The notes under the pieces are model-generated. The model saw nothing but the letters and a program-made list of their open reading frames with translations. It had not been told where the DNA came from and made no database searches. The position numbers and the translations under genes are program-made. Shown here in pieces: positions 9,457-20,597 of a stretch of 32,406 nucleotides of DNA. Origin of the DNA: an uncultured Nitrosospira sp. (lineage in GTDB: Bacteria > Nitrospirota > Nitrospiria > Nitrospirales > Nitrospiraceae). Location of the stretch: NCBI GenBank assembly GCA_900696505.1, contig CAADGJ010000123.1, positions 1 through 32,406 of the forward strand. The letters run 5' to 3'. Every line of letters begins with the position of its first letter. Position 1 is the first letter of the stretch.

Positions 9457-10329
9457 CTAGATGCGTTTGGCCATGCGTGCAAACCGCTCCGGCAACAAGA
9501 CGCCGGTGGCCACGAGGTGTTTGCTCTGAATCGTTTTCTGCACGGCCTCGATACGCGCTGAAAAATTAGGATGGGTCTTAAACAAAGCCCGGTCGTCACC
9601 CTTGAGGTCTCGTAGGCGCGTCAGCAAGTTCACATAGGCGTCCGCATCATAGCCGACTCGCGTCGCAAACACTTCACCGATTGTATCCGCCTCCGTTTCC
9701 TTGTCCTGATCCAGGCCTTCATCGAGCAACTTCTTGACCGCGCCGTCGATCACGGTCTTGAACGCCGCCGGATTGCTCGTCGCGTAGGACAGGCCGGCTT
9801 CGGTCACCCCGGCCAGGCGTTTGCTGCGCTGAATGACATCGAGAATATGCTTTTGGCTCACGTGGGCGATTTCATGGCCCAGGACTGCAGCCAATTCCGC
9901 TTCGTTGCGGACCTGCTTGAGCAGACCACGCGTCACAAAGATGTAGCCGGCCGGCGCGGCAAACGCATTGATGGATTCATGTTCCAGAATCGCGACGCGA
10001 TACGGGATATCCGGCCGGTCAGACGTGTTCGCGACGGCCCGTCCCACCAGATTCACATACCGGACGAGCTCAGGTTGATCCACGACTCCGCCATACCGGG
10101 CGACGACCTGCAAAGCCATCGCCTGGCCGATCGACGACTCTTCCTCGTACCCGATCGGGAACAAACTCCCCACCACATTGCCGACTCCGTGAATGGCACC
10201 GGCCAGCCGCGGATTACCGGATTGCCGCGCGATATCTTCACTGGCGCGCTGCACTTCCGCGCAACCGGCCACCGTCAGTGAGAGGGCGATGAGCGTCGCT
10301 GTCAGGCCATGATTACTTCGCATATTCAC
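9457..10329 (-). CDS. M48-family metalloprotease lipoprotein
   Basis: Lipobox-like LTVAGC, HEIAHVSQKH zinc site, INAFAAPAGYIFVTRGLL, DKETEADTIGE; GTG start at 10329 (GGAGG 5 nt upstream) or ATG at 10323. Confidence 0.9.
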   Translation of the reverse strand: MNMRSNHGLTATLIALSLTVAGCAEVQRASEDIARQSGNPRLAGAIHGVGNVVGSLFPIGYEEESSIGQAMALQVVARYGGVVDQPELVRYVNLVGRAVANTSDRPDIPYRVAILEHESINAFAAPAGYIFVTRGLLKQVRNEAELAAVLGHEIAHVSQKHILDVIQRSKRLAGVTEAGLSYATSNPAAFKTVIDGAVKKLLDEGLDQDKETEADTIGEVFATRVGYDADAYVNLLTRLRDLKGDDRALFKTHPNFSARIEAVQKTIQSKHLVATGVLLPERFARMAKRI

Positions 10330-10855
10330 CGAGGCCTCCTTCTCGCAAAAATTCTTCGACCTCCTGATCAGGAATCTGATACGCGGTCATCCGGTCCACC
10401 GCGTCACGATCGCGCGCGGATACGCCGGCGCGATTGGCATAGCCTTCGGAGGCCTTATCCAGGCCCCTGGCGCCTGCCGACGCGGTCGTGGCCGACGCAT
10501 CGTTCCCCCGCATACTCTGCCCGAGTTTGGCCAGGGTATCATTGGTGCCGGACGGTTTGGACGACGAGGTTTTGTTGGCGAAGATCCATCCTTTCGCGCC
10601 AGCGGATGTCTTGACCTCCACCCAACTGCCGTCACGCCCCACCACCTCCAGCGCGTCGCCGAACTTGACGTTGCCGACGACAGCATCCAACGACGTTTTG
10701 CCGGCGCGCAGTTGTGCGGTCTTGGCTTGAACGTAGACGGTTTCGGCCCGGCCTTCTCCGCTCCAGACCAGGAGACCGATCCACAGAACGATCAGGACAA
10801 CGCGAAGCACTCGTGGTGATATCACAGCTTCCTCCCCTTCAACACGGCCGCTCAC
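10313..10855 (-). CDS. SH3-like (bacterial SH3) domain envelope protein
   Basis: N-terminal hydrophobic segment then VYVQAKTAQLRAGKTSLDAVVGNVKFGDALEVVGRDGSWVEVKTSAGAKGWIFA; GTG start overlapping the upstream stop (GTGA). Confidence 0.8.
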   Translation of the reverse strand: MSGRVEGEEAVISPRVLRVVLIVLWIGLLVWSGEGRAETVYVQAKTAQLRAGKTSLDAVVGNVKFGDALEVVGRDGSWVEVKTSAGAKGWIFANKTSSSKPSGTNDTLAKLGQSMRGNDASATTASAGARGLDKASEGYANRAGVSARDRDAVDRMTAYQIPDQEVEEFLREGGLGEYAK

Positions 10856-13020
10856 TTTGATGTCATTTCATAGACCCCGTCCCAATCCGCTGACGGAGGC
10901 GTCTGGCAATAATTAGTCGCGCGTTCGAGATAGACCCGCGACGGACCGTCCGATGGGTCCAAGGTCACCGCTTCAGAAAATTTGGCGCAGGCGGTCGAGA
11001 AGTTCCGCACTTTATAGGCCGCCAATCCTTCCAGATAGACGTCGATGACCCGCCGCTTCTTTTCCTCCACTTGCCCCTTGCGGGCCAGCAACTCAAAGAC
11101 GACGACCGGGTCTTTTTTGCCCTTCACTCGTAGCAGATCGATCTCTCGCACTTCAACGTCGTTCTTGGCCAATTCGGCCGTTCGCTGGCCGATCAAAATC
11201 AAGGTGTCGTAATACTTGCTGGCGCCCTCCAAGCGGGAAGCCAGATTCACGCTGTCCCCGGTCACCGTGTACTCCATGCGCTCCTCGGATCCCATGTTGC
11301 CCACGATGCAGGGTCCGGAATTAATACCGATGCGGGCGCCGATCTCTGGAAGTCCCTCCTGTTTCCAGACCTGACGGAGCCGGGCCAATTCGACCTGGCA
11401 ATCCAGTGCAGCATAACAGGCCAGCGACGCATGTTTGGGATCGTTCAGGGGCGCGCCGAAGAGCGCCATGATTCCATCGCCAAGATACTTGTTCACATTA
11501 CCGCGATGCGTCGTCTTAATGATGGTCGTCATCGCTGACAAGTACCGGTTCAGCAATGCGACAAGATCCTCCGGCGACATTTTCTCGGAAATGGTTGTGA
11601 AACCGGCGATGTCGGAGAAGAGAATCGAAATCTCCTTCTTCTCGCCACCAAGCTTAATGGCCGCGGGATTCCGCATGATTTCTTCGACCACTTCAGACGA
11701 CATGTATTTGTCGAACGCGGCCCGCATGAGCCGGCGCTGCTTACCTTCAGTGACGTACTCAACCGTCGCGGCCGTGCCGAACGTTAAGGCGAGGGCGACT
11801 TCCGGAAACACCAGATCCAGCCACCGCTCATGCCCCGCGAAGGCATGCGCCACCAACCCATAGTAGGCCAGTGCGAGGCCGATCGTGACGCCGAATTTGA
11901 CCGGATAGGACGGGAACAACATGAAGGCACCGGCTGAGACAAGGCAAAGCAGCAGAAGGATGGAAAGAGAAAACCAGGACGGCGCCGCTTGAAGCCCCTG
12001 CCCATGCAGCAGGTTGTCCAGCGCCGCCATGTGGATGAGCACCCCAGGCGTGGCGGACGAAAACGGTGTCACTCGCAGATCATATAACCCTGCCGCCGTC
12101 CCGGCGATAAACACGATCTTGTCTTTGAACAGGGACGCATCCAAGTCCGGACGGTCCCCTTTTTCTTGCTGCGCGAAGGCCTGCAAGACACGGCCGATCG
12201 AGTATCTCCTGGCGTGGTAGGTCTGCTCCAGGGACCCATGCCATTTGATCAGCAGATTGCCGTCAGCATCCAGAGGAACGCTGCTGTCGCCGATCTGCAA
12301 GCGGTCGTCCCGCATCGCGAGCTCGCTACCGCCTAACACGTATCGGGCTACCGCCAACGAGAGATGCGGCACCAGATTTCCTTGCACCCGCCCCAGCAGG
12401 GGAAGACGCCTTGTAGGCCCGTCGGCGTCGGCAGACAGATTGATGACGCCCAACCCACGCGCCTGTTGCGCCAACACAGGAATGGGCAATTTCACACCCG
12501 GGTGCGCTGCAGCCTGTACCGGTCCTGAGTCCGATCGTTCGGCCTTTACGGTGGCATGGTCCTGCAGCCCGGCTGGAACCGGGGCCGCTTCGGATTGAAA
12601 CAACATCGGCAGGAAGACATTCCCCGCTGCCTTCACATCGTCGGCGAAGGATTGATCGAATTCTTCGGCATTGTCGTCCGGTTCGAAAAACATCACATCG
12701 AAGACGACCGCCTTGGCTCCGGCCCGTTTGAGATACCGCACGACATACCCGTACCTGTCACGCGGCCAGGGCCAGCGCCCGAACGCTTCCAGGCTGGATT
12801 CATCGATGGCCAGCAGCACGAGACTTGAATCGGCCTTGGCAGGATCGGCATAGCGCCGGACGAGATGGTCGAAGGCCTTGAGTTCAACCACCTCGAACCA
12901 TCGCGTCATGCGGAGCCCGGTCACCAGGGCATAGACCGCAACTCCGACGGCAATCGCTGAAAGGATTTTTTTGGTTCGTGGAGAAAATGGCATGAACAAG
13001 ACAGGTCCGCCCCCGATCAT
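10852..13020 (-). CDS. CHASE2-domain adenylate/guanylate cyclase with C-terminal TPR-like segment
   Basis: CHASE2-like region (VLLAIDESSLEAFGRWPWPRDRYGYVVRYLKRAGAKAVVFDVMFFEPD), three TM segments, class III cyclase domain ISILFSDIAGFTTISEKMSPEDLVALLNRYL...GDGIMALFGAP. Confidence 0.93.
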   Translation of the reverse strand: MIGGGPVLFMPFSPRTKKILSAIAVGVAVYALVTGLRMTRWFEVVELKAFDHLVRRYADPAKADSSLVLLAIDESSLEAFGRWPWPRDRYGYVVRYLKRAGAKAVVFDVMFFEPDDNAEEFDQSFADDVKAAGNVFLPMLFQSEAAPVPAGLQDHATVKAERSDSGPVQAAAHPGVKLPIPVLAQQARGLGVINLSADADGPTRRLPLLGRVQGNLVPHLSLAVARYVLGGSELAMRDDRLQIGDSSVPLDADGNLLIKWHGSLEQTYHARRYSIGRVLQAFAQQEKGDRPDLDASLFKDKIVFIAGTAAGLYDLRVTPFSSATPGVLIHMAALDNLLHGQGLQAAPSWFSLSILLLLCLVSAGAFMLFPSYPVKFGVTIGLALAYYGLVAHAFAGHERWLDLVFPEVALALTFGTAATVEYVTEGKQRRLMRAAFDKYMSSEVVEEIMRNPAAIKLGGEKKEISILFSDIAGFTTISEKMSPEDLVALLNRYLSAMTTIIKTTHRGNVNKYLGDGIMALFGAPLNDPKHASLACYAALDCQVELARLRQVWKQEGLPEIGARIGINSGPCIVGNMGSEERMEYTVTGDSVNLASRLEGASKYYDTLILIGQRTAELAKNDVEVREIDLLRVKGKKDPVVVFELLARKGQVEEKKRRVIDVYLEGLAAYKVRNFSTACAKFSEAVTLDPSDGPSRVYLERATNYCQTPPSADWDGVYEMTSK

Positions 13021-13101
13021 GTCACAGGCGGGCTATCGTACTGGAGAACGAGAAAGAGCGAAAGGGGCTACGGGTGTTTTTGAGCGGGTCTCGGCGGGAT
13101 C

Positions 13102-15534
13102 TCACCGCAGCTGCACAATCGTGACGCCGTCGCCTCCCTCTGCGCGATCGCCCCCTCGAAACGCCACCACGTACGGTGAGTCTTTCAGGTAGTCTCGCAA
13201 GGCGCTTCTCAACCGGCCGGTCCCGTGCCCATGGATGATGCGTACGAACGGGCTACCGCCGAGAATGGCGCGATCGAGACCGGCGACCACCACATCCAAC
13301 GCATCGTCGGCTGCCTGACCACGGACATCCAGCGTCTCCTGGATGTCTTCAGGCGCCAAGGTCTGGCTGGTTCGCCTCGGTGAGACAACGGTCGTCTTGC
13401 CTGCGGCTGGCGCTTGTGGCTGGCGAGCCTTGGAGACTCCCGTCAGGCTCGCCACATTGGCCAGGATTTCGCCCTCGCCGACCTTCAGACGCACGCGTTT
13501 CTTACCCTGGGGACTTTCCAGCAACGTGCCTGTCATCCCCAGCCCGATCACTTCGACCGCATCTCCGACAGTCAGCTGATCAATCGGAATCGGTTCTTCG
13601 GAGTCTCCGGCCTCGCGCCGGACTGCCTCTTCCAATTCGACCAACCGGGCTTTGGCCTCCTTGGCCTTGAGCAGCTTTTGATCGCGCTTGAGATCGTCCA
13701 TCGTCGCCTGGACCGCGGCGCGGGCCCGCTGAAACTCCTGAGACAACTTTTTCTTCAACCCCTGCCGCTCATCCCGCTCGGATTCCTGCAGGAACGTGAG
13801 CAACTCCTGCGCCTCGCGAGAAGCCTGCTCAGCACCCTGTCTGGCCGCCGTGGCCGCCGTCAGGTCGTCATTGAGTCGTCGTTGTTTGTCCTGCAAATCG
13901 CTCAACAGTGTCTCCAGCAACCGGTGGTCTCCCTGCAGCCGTGCGCGGGCATCCTCCAGCAGCGACTGATCCATCCCGAGCCGCCCGGCAATTTCGATTG
14001 CGGCCGAGCCGCCTGGTTGCCCTTGAATCAAGCGGTAGGTCGGGGAAAGCGTGTCGAGATTAAATTCCACGCTGGCATTGGCGAAACCCGCCCTGTCCTG
14101 GGCCAGACCTTTCAGGAGACTGTAGTGTGTGGTGGCCACCACTTTCACCCCAGCCGCAGCAAGCCGACAGAGCAGTGCACTCGCGAGCGCTGCGCCTTCG
14201 GCCGGATCGGTGGAGGTGACCGGCTCATCTAACAACACCAGCGCTCGTCCGGGAGGCACTGGCTCCCTGTCGTGTTCACTCCCCACTCCATCAGACACTT
14301 CGTTCAGTAACTGCACCATTTGTGTGATGTGGGCAGAAAAGCTGGATAAGTCGCGCGCCAGATCTTGCGCATCCCCGATGTCTGCATACACAGACGGAAA
14401 GATCGCCATCTCCGACTCGGGGGCACAGGGAAGATGCAACCCGCAACGGACCATCAGAGAGAACAGACCCAGTAATTTCAAGATGACCGTCTTCCCGCCC
14501 GTGTTCGGCCCGGAAATGATCAGGACCCGTACGGTTTCATCGAACGCGAGGTCATTCGGCACGACCTGATCTTTGCTCACCACCAGAAACGGGTGCCGCG
14601 CCTGCGTCAGAAGAATGCGTCCCTGGTCATTGAGCCGGGGCGGGGAACCTTGCAGACGTTGACTCAGGCCTGCCTTTGCCGAAATGGCGTCCAGCCGACC
14701 AAGCAGAGCCACACTGCCGGCGAGCGCCGGTTGATGAGGGGCCACCAGCGCCGAAAGTTCCCGAAGAATCCTGCGCACCTCCCGTTCGATATCCAGATCG
14801 ACGACCTTGATGGAGTTATTGAGATCCACCAGTTCCCGAGGCTCCAGAAAAAGTGTGGCACCGCTGGATGAGACGTCATGTACGATACCGGGCATGCGGC
14901 CTTGCATCTCGGCCTTGATCGGAACCACATAGCGCCCTTCCCGCTGCGCGAAATATCGTTCTTGCAACACTTCTTCATAGCGCCGCGAATGCAGAATGTG
15001 CTCGAGCCGATGCCGCATCTGTTGTTTAAAATCGTTGGCCCGTTGGATCAACCGGTGCACCTCAGGGCTGGCCGAGTCACGAATGGACCCATCGGGGTCG
15101 ATGGCCCCGTTCAGCGCGACCGTTAGCCGGCGGTATTCCGTCACCGGTCCCAACTGCTCGGCCATGGCGCCGACCGTCGGAGCGTCGGACTGATGACGCA
15201 GCAGGTATCGCTGGACATCCACGACCAATTCCAACACCAGCGCGATGTCTCGTAGCTCATGCGCCTCCAAACAGGCGCCTTTCACCACTCGCTTCAACCA
15301 CTCCGTCACGTCAGGGAATCGCAGGACAGGAAAAGGGTCGACGCCGGCCCGCAGGCGCAACAGGTCGGAGGTTTCTTCCTGGCGAAGCCGAGCCTGCGCC
15401 ACGTCCCGCTCCAATTCCATGGACCGGCATTGCTCCGCCCCAACCGCCGACTGGGCGTAGCCGGCCAACAGATCCAACAGTTTGGCCCACTCCAAGACCT
15501 TGCACGCTTCGAACTGCAGCTTTTCAGATTGCAT
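13102..15534 (-). CDS. mutS2: Endonuclease MutS2 (MutS-like ATPase with Smr domain)
   Basis: ISGPNTGGKTVILKLLGL Walker A, LDEPVTSTDPAEGAALASALL, C-terminal Smr LDVRGQAADDALDVV...IIHGHGTGRLRSALRDYL; start at MQSEKLQFEACKVLEW assumed. Confidence 0.93.
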   Translation of the reverse strand: MQSEKLQFEACKVLEWAKLLDLLAGYAQSAVGAEQCRSMELERDVAQARLRQEETSDLLRLRAGVDPFPVLRFPDVTEWLKRVVKGACLEAHELRDIALVLELVVDVQRYLLRHQSDAPTVGAMAEQLGPVTEYRRLTVALNGAIDPDGSIRDSASPEVHRLIQRANDFKQQMRHRLEHILHSRRYEEVLQERYFAQREGRYVVPIKAEMQGRMPGIVHDVSSSGATLFLEPRELVDLNNSIKVVDLDIEREVRRILRELSALVAPHQPALAGSVALLGRLDAISAKAGLSQRLQGSPPRLNDQGRILLTQARHPFLVVSKDQVVPNDLAFDETVRVLIISGPNTGGKTVILKLLGLFSLMVRCGLHLPCAPESEMAIFPSVYADIGDAQDLARDLSSFSAHITQMVQLLNEVSDGVGSEHDREPVPPGRALVLLDEPVTSTDPAEGAALASALLCRLAAAGVKVVATTHYSLLKGLAQDRAGFANASVEFNLDTLSPTYRLIQGQPGGSAAIEIAGRLGMDQSLLEDARARLQGDHRLLETLLSDLQDKQRRLNDDLTAATAARQGAEQASREAQELLTFLQESERDERQGLKKKLSQEFQRARAAVQATMDDLKRDQKLLKAKEAKARLVELEEAVRREAGDSEEPIPIDQLTVGDAVEVIGLGMTGTLLESPQGKKRVRLKVGEGEILANVASLTGVSKARQPQAPAAGKTTVVSPRRTSQTLAPEDIQETLDVRGQAADDALDVVVAGLDRAILGGSPFVRIIHGHGTGRLRSALRDYLKDSPYVVAFRGGDRAEGGDGVTIVQLR

Positions 15535-15669
15535 CACGCCCCATCTCGATGAACGCTCAGGCATGAGACTCTACCGGACCCCATACGTCCACAACAAGAC
15601 GGCCAACACCCCATCATTTCCCTGAGGCCCTTTCGCCAATATCCACCGGCCTTCCCTCTTTTTGTATGC

Positions 15670-15698
15670 TTGACACGCAGAAAGTCGGTCAGTACTAT
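15670..15698 (+). promoter_or_regulatory. Candidate sigma70-type promoter for the gap-pgk-tpiA-secG operon
   Basis: TTGACA (15670-15675), 17-nt spacer, TACTAT (15693-15698), 52 nt upstream of the gap ATG. Confidence 0.6.
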
Positions 15699-15737
15699 CG
15701 CCCCAGATCTACTCTGTTCAACCCGTTTAATTCTTGA

Positions 15738-16757
<1,020 letters not shown>

Positions 16758-16853
16758 CAGGCGTCACGCACGACACGCTTTTCTGACGTGCAGCACCGGC
16801 CGGAGCTGCCAGCGCCCGGCGCGGACACACCAGAGGAGGAGTGAGGATCTGCC

Positions 16854-18053
16854 ATGAATATTCGCAAACGGATTATCGAGGACCTGCAACTTCGCGGAAA
16901 GCGCGTCATTATTCGCGCCGACTACAACGTACCCCTTGATGATTCCTTGCAGATCACCGACGACACGAGGATTCGATCGACCCTTCCCACCATCAATCGT
17001 GCCGTCGACGAGGGCGCCAAGGTCATTTTGTGCTCCCACCTCGGCCGTCCGAAAGGCAAATTCGATCCGAAGTTCAGCCTGGCTCCAGTGGCCAAACGCC
17101 TCCAGCGCCTGCTCGGCAAAGAAGTGATTTTTGCGCCGGATTGCATCGGCTCCGCCGTTGAAGGCCTGGTTGCCAAGATGCAGCCTGGCGATGTGATGTT
17201 ATTGGAAAACCTCCGCTTTCATCCCGAAGAAGAAAAGAACGACGAAGGATTCTCCAAGGCGCTGGCCGCACTCGCTGATGTGTATATCAATGACGCGTTC
17301 GGTGCCGCCCATCGAGCCCATGCATCCACGGTCGGCATCACCAAATATATTCCCGAAGCGGCAGCCGGGTATCTCCTTAAGAAAGAAATCGAATACCTGG
17401 AGGGAGCCGTCGAAAATCCGGTGCGTCCGTTCGTAGCCATTTTAGGCGGCGCTAAGGTATCCGGGAAAATCGGCGTGATCGAGAATCTCGGCAAGAAAGT
17501 CGACAAGGTCATCATCGGCGGAGGCATGGCGTTCACGTTCCTCAAAGCCATGGGTCTTGAGATCGGCCAGTCACTCGTTGCAAACGACATGCTCGACTTT
17601 GCCAAAGGGGTGCAGGACCACGCCTTTGCCAGTGGCGTCAAATTCTATCTTCCCGTGGACTGCGTCGTTGCGGCCGGCCGGGAGCCCGGAGCCGAAACGA
17701 AAATCGTTCCGGTTCAGGAAATTCCCAAGGGATGGTATGGCCTGGACATCGGTCCCGCCTCCGTAAAATTGTTCTCGGAAGCCGTGCAGGATGCGAAAAC
17801 CATTCTGTGGAATGGTCCCATGGGCATGTTCGAAGTCGACGCCTTCGCGAGAGGCACCCTCGCCATGGCTCACTCCGTGGCCAACGCCTACGCGCTGACC
17901 ATTGTCGGAGGAGGCGAAACAGCCCTGGCTATTCACCGCGCCGGAGAGTCCGAAAGCATTTCGTTTATTTCGACCGGTGGTGGCGCAGCCCTGGAGCTGC
18001 TCGAAGGGAAAACCTTACCGGGACTTGCCGCCCTCCCCAATCGTGCAGCGTAA
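16854..18053 (+). CDS. pgk: Phosphoglycerate kinase
   Basis: KRVIIRADYNVPLDD, LCSHLGRPKGKFDPKFSLAPVAKRL, LLENLRFHPEEEKND, GGGMAFTFLKAMG; RBS GAGGAGGAG upstream. Confidence 0.97.
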   Translation: MNIRKRIIEDLQLRGKRVIIRADYNVPLDDSLQITDDTRIRSTLPTINRAVDEGAKVILCSHLGRPKGKFDPKFSLAPVAKRLQRLLGKEVIFAPDCIGSAVEGLVAKMQPGDVMLLENLRFHPEEEKNDEGFSKALAALADVYINDAFGAAHRAHASTVGITKYIPEAAAGYLLKKEIEYLEGAVENPVRPFVAILGGAKVSGKIGVIENLGKKVDKVIIGGGMAFTFLKAMGLEIGQSLVANDMLDFAKGVQDHAFASGVKFYLPVDCVVAAGREPGAETKIVPVQEIPKGWYGLDIGPASVKLFSEAVQDAKTILWNGPMGMFEVDAFARGTLAMAHSVANAYALTIVGGGETALAIHRAGESESISFISTGGGAALELLEGKTLPGLAALPNRAA

Positions 18054-18088
18054 CGACACCCTTTCTCCATTCTCCCACTAGAGGCTTC

Positions 18089-18868
18089 GTGAGAACCCGC
18101 TTCCTCATCGGCAACTGGAAAATGAATAAGACCGCCACCGAAGCGGGGGCGTTCGTTCGTCGCCTCACCCAGGAGCTGCCTACGTCTGAAGGAATCCAGG
18201 TCGGTTTTGCACCGCCCTTTACCGCGCTGCATGCAGCCCATGAGGCGCTCGGTTCCTCACCGGATTTTCTGCTTGGCGCACAGGACGTGTATTGGGAAGA
18301 TAAGGGGGCGTTCACCGGAGAAGTGTCGGGAACCATGCTGAAGGATCTCGGCTGTCAATTTGTCCTGGTGGGCCATTCGGAACGCCGCCAATACTTCGGC
18401 GAGCAAGACAGCTGGACCAACCAGAAGGTTCTGGCTGCTTTGCGTAACGGCATCCAACCGGTTCTCTGTGTGGGCGAAACACTTCACGATCGCGATACCA
18501 ATCAAACAGATCACGTAATCCAGCGACAGGTTCGCGCAGGGCTGGCTGGAATCGAGGGGCAACATCTTGAGTCGATGGTCATCGCCTATGAACCAGTGTG
18601 GGCCATTGGAACGGGGCGAGCCGCATCGCCGGAACAGGCGGTGCCGGTCCATCGATTGATCCGCCAAACCATCAATGAACTGAGCGGAGCTGAAGCAGGG
18701 TCGCGTGTTCGGATTCTGTATGGAGGCAGCGTCACTCCGCACAATATCGCCGAATTTCTGGCTTCCGAAGAAATCGACGGCGCATTAGTCGGCGGGGCTT
18801 GTTTAGATCCGGTCTCTTTTGCTACACTCGCCAAAGTCGCGATCGGGTCCAAACCTACCACGGCCTAA
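18089..18868 (+). CDS. tpiA: Triosephosphate isomerase
   Basis: RTRFLIGNWKMNKT, VGHSERRQYFGE, AYEPVWAIGTGRAASPEQA, ILYGGSVTPHNIAEF; GTG start within the longer ORF. Confidence 0.96.
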   Translation: MRTRFLIGNWKMNKTATEAGAFVRRLTQELPTSEGIQVGFAPPFTALHAAHEALGSSPDFLLGAQDVYWEDKGAFTGEVSGTMLKDLGCQFVLVGHSERRQYFGEQDSWTNQKVLAALRNGIQPVLCVGETLHDRDTNQTDHVIQRQVRAGLAGIEGQHLESMVIAYEPVWAIGTGRAASPEQAVPVHRLIRQTINELSGAEAGSRVRILYGGSVTPHNIAEFLASEEIDGALVGGACLDPVSFATLAKVAIGSKPTTA

Positions 18869-18878
18869 AGACTCAACC

Positions 18879-19232
18879 ATGTACACATTGCTCATCATCA
18901 TTCATGTCATCGTCTGCCTCCTTATGATTGGAGCCATTCTGCTGCAATCCGGTAAGGGCGCTGAAATCGGAGCGGCCTTTGGTGGATCCAGCCAAACCGT
19001 GTTCGGCAGCCGAGGGCCCGCCAACTTCTTGAGCAAGTTCACGGTCATCACCGCGTTTGTCTTCATGTTCACTTCATTGTCTCTAGCCATTCTTGCGAAG
19101 GATCGGAACTTTTCCTCGACGGTCATTGATCTGAACAAGAAACCTGCGGCAACCACTCCCAGTACGACACCGTCAGAAACCGCGACGCCACCGGCGAAAG
19201 ACTCGCATTCCTCCACCGATAGCTCCCACTAA
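18879..19232 (+). CDS. secG: Preprotein translocase subunit SecG
   Basis: MYTLLIIIHVIVCLLMIGAILLQSGKGAEIGAAFGGSSQTVFGSRGPANFLSK. Confidence 0.94.
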   Translation: MYTLLIIIHVIVCLLMIGAILLQSGKGAEIGAAFGGSSQTVFGSRGPANFLSKFTVITAFVFMFTSLSLAILAKDRNFSSTVIDLNKKPAATTPSTTPSETATPPAKDSHSSTDSSH

Positions 19233-19472
19233 GACCTACTGTTCCAGCTAGCCTTCGATTCCACGCAGGTTTCGATCAACGAGCCGAATCGTTTCCTCTC
19301 GCTCTGACTAAAAATTGAGACCCCTATGATTGCTCGCGCGGGCACTACGCTAGTAGTGGAATGGAGAAGCACTCTGAGTGCAGGAGTTCGAAGGCCAGTG
19401 CAGCGTTCGCGCCACAGCACATCAATGTGATGAATGCTCGACTAAGAGATCAGGTGAGGTTACCGAGACTTG

Positions 19473-20387
19473 CTAAACGGGAGTCAGCCACTGACTGTGA
19501 GCCGCATCGGTCCCGCGCACGACATCAAAAAACGCTTTCTGTAAGGTCTGCGTGATCGTCCCTGGTTTTCCGGTCCCGATACGCCGCTGATCAATTTCGG
19601 TCACCGGCGTGAGTTCTGCAGCCGTCCCCGTCACAAAAACTTCCTCGGCCACATACATTTCATCACGGGTGAATCGTTCCTCAACCACGGGAATGTTGCG
19701 CTCTTTCGCCAGCTGAATGATGGAATTGCGCGTAATCCCCTCCAGAATCGAGGTTAACGGAGTCGTCTTCAACACACCGCGTCGCACGATGAAGACATTT
19801 TCTCCCGTCCCCTCAGCCACATAACCTTCGGGATCGAGCATAATCGCTTCATCATACCCGTCGGCTTTGACCTCCCGCTTGGCGAGAATCGAGTTCACGT
19901 AGTAGCCGGAAATTTTGCCACGCGTCATGGACACGTTCACATGGTGTCGTGTAAATGAAGACACTCTGGCACGAATGCCCTTCTGCAGCGCCTCATCCCC
20001 CAGATAAGTCCCCCATTTCCAGGCAGCGATACTGACCTTGATGGGATTTTCTCCCGGATACAGTCCCATGGCGCCATAGCCGATATACACGAGCGGGCGA
20101 ATGTAGCAAGCCTCTAGCCGATTGACTCTGACCGTTTCGATAATGGCGTCGGTCATTTGCTTTCGGTCATAGGGAATCTCGATCAGACCGATGTGCGCCG
20201 ACTCAAATAGGCGGTCCACATGCTCGGGTAGCCTGAAAATGGCCGACCCGCTGGTGCCTTTATAGCAGCGGATGCCTTCAAAGGCCGCTAATCCATAATG
20301 AAGTGAGTGGGTCAACACATGAACCTGTGCATCGGCCCACGCCACAAACTTGCCATCCATCCATATTTTTTCGCTGGTTTGTAACAT
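19473..20387 (-). CDS. ilvE: Branched-chain amino acid aminotransferase
   Basis: KIWMDGKFVAWADAQVHVLTHSLHYGLAAFEGIRCY, YYVNSILAKREVKADGYDEAIMLDPEGYVAEGTGENVFIV. Confidence 0.95.
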   Translation of the reverse strand: MLQTSEKIWMDGKFVAWADAQVHVLTHSLHYGLAAFEGIRCYKGTSGSAIFRLPEHVDRLFESAHIGLIEIPYDRKQMTDAIIETVRVNRLEACYIRPLVYIGYGAMGLYPGENPIKVSIAAWKWGTYLGDEALQKGIRARVSSFTRHHVNVSMTRGKISGYYVNSILAKREVKADGYDEAIMLDPEGYVAEGTGENVFIVRRGVLKTTPLTSILEGITRNSIIQLAKERNIPVVEERFTRDEMYVAEEVFVTGTAAELTPVTEIDQRRIGTGKPGTITQTLQKAFFDVVRGTDAAHSQWLTPV

Positions 20388-20535
20388 GCGCGGGATAATA
20401 CCAGCGGCTCGCGATGAGCGTCAAGATAACAGCCGCCACGCTCCCGGGCCGTAGTTTTGTTGCCTCCGACCGTACGACTCCACTTCTTCGTGCCGCACGA
20501 CAAGGAATGGTTTCGCGCAACACCAGGACTAATTC

Positions 20536-20563
20536 TTGACACTCTCGCCGAGGCTGTGATAAA
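20536..20563 (+). promoter_or_regulatory. Candidate sigma70-type promoter for rplU-rpmA
   Basis: TTGACA (20536-20541), 16-nt spacer, GATAAA (20558-20563), about 35 nt upstream of the rplU ATG. Confidence 0.5.
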
Positions 20564-20597
20564 CACCCACGTTCTGCTGACGAGGAGAAGGACGCAC

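Noticed and set aside
13414-14232. 272-aa ORF antisense to mutS2
   Set aside because: Shadow ORF opposite conserved mutS2 coding sequence; low-complexity composition.
19233-19472. Possible tRNA after secG (contains GAGTTCGAAGGCC)
   Set aside because: T-loop-like string, but no consistent acceptor stem, anticodon arm or CCA end could be folded.
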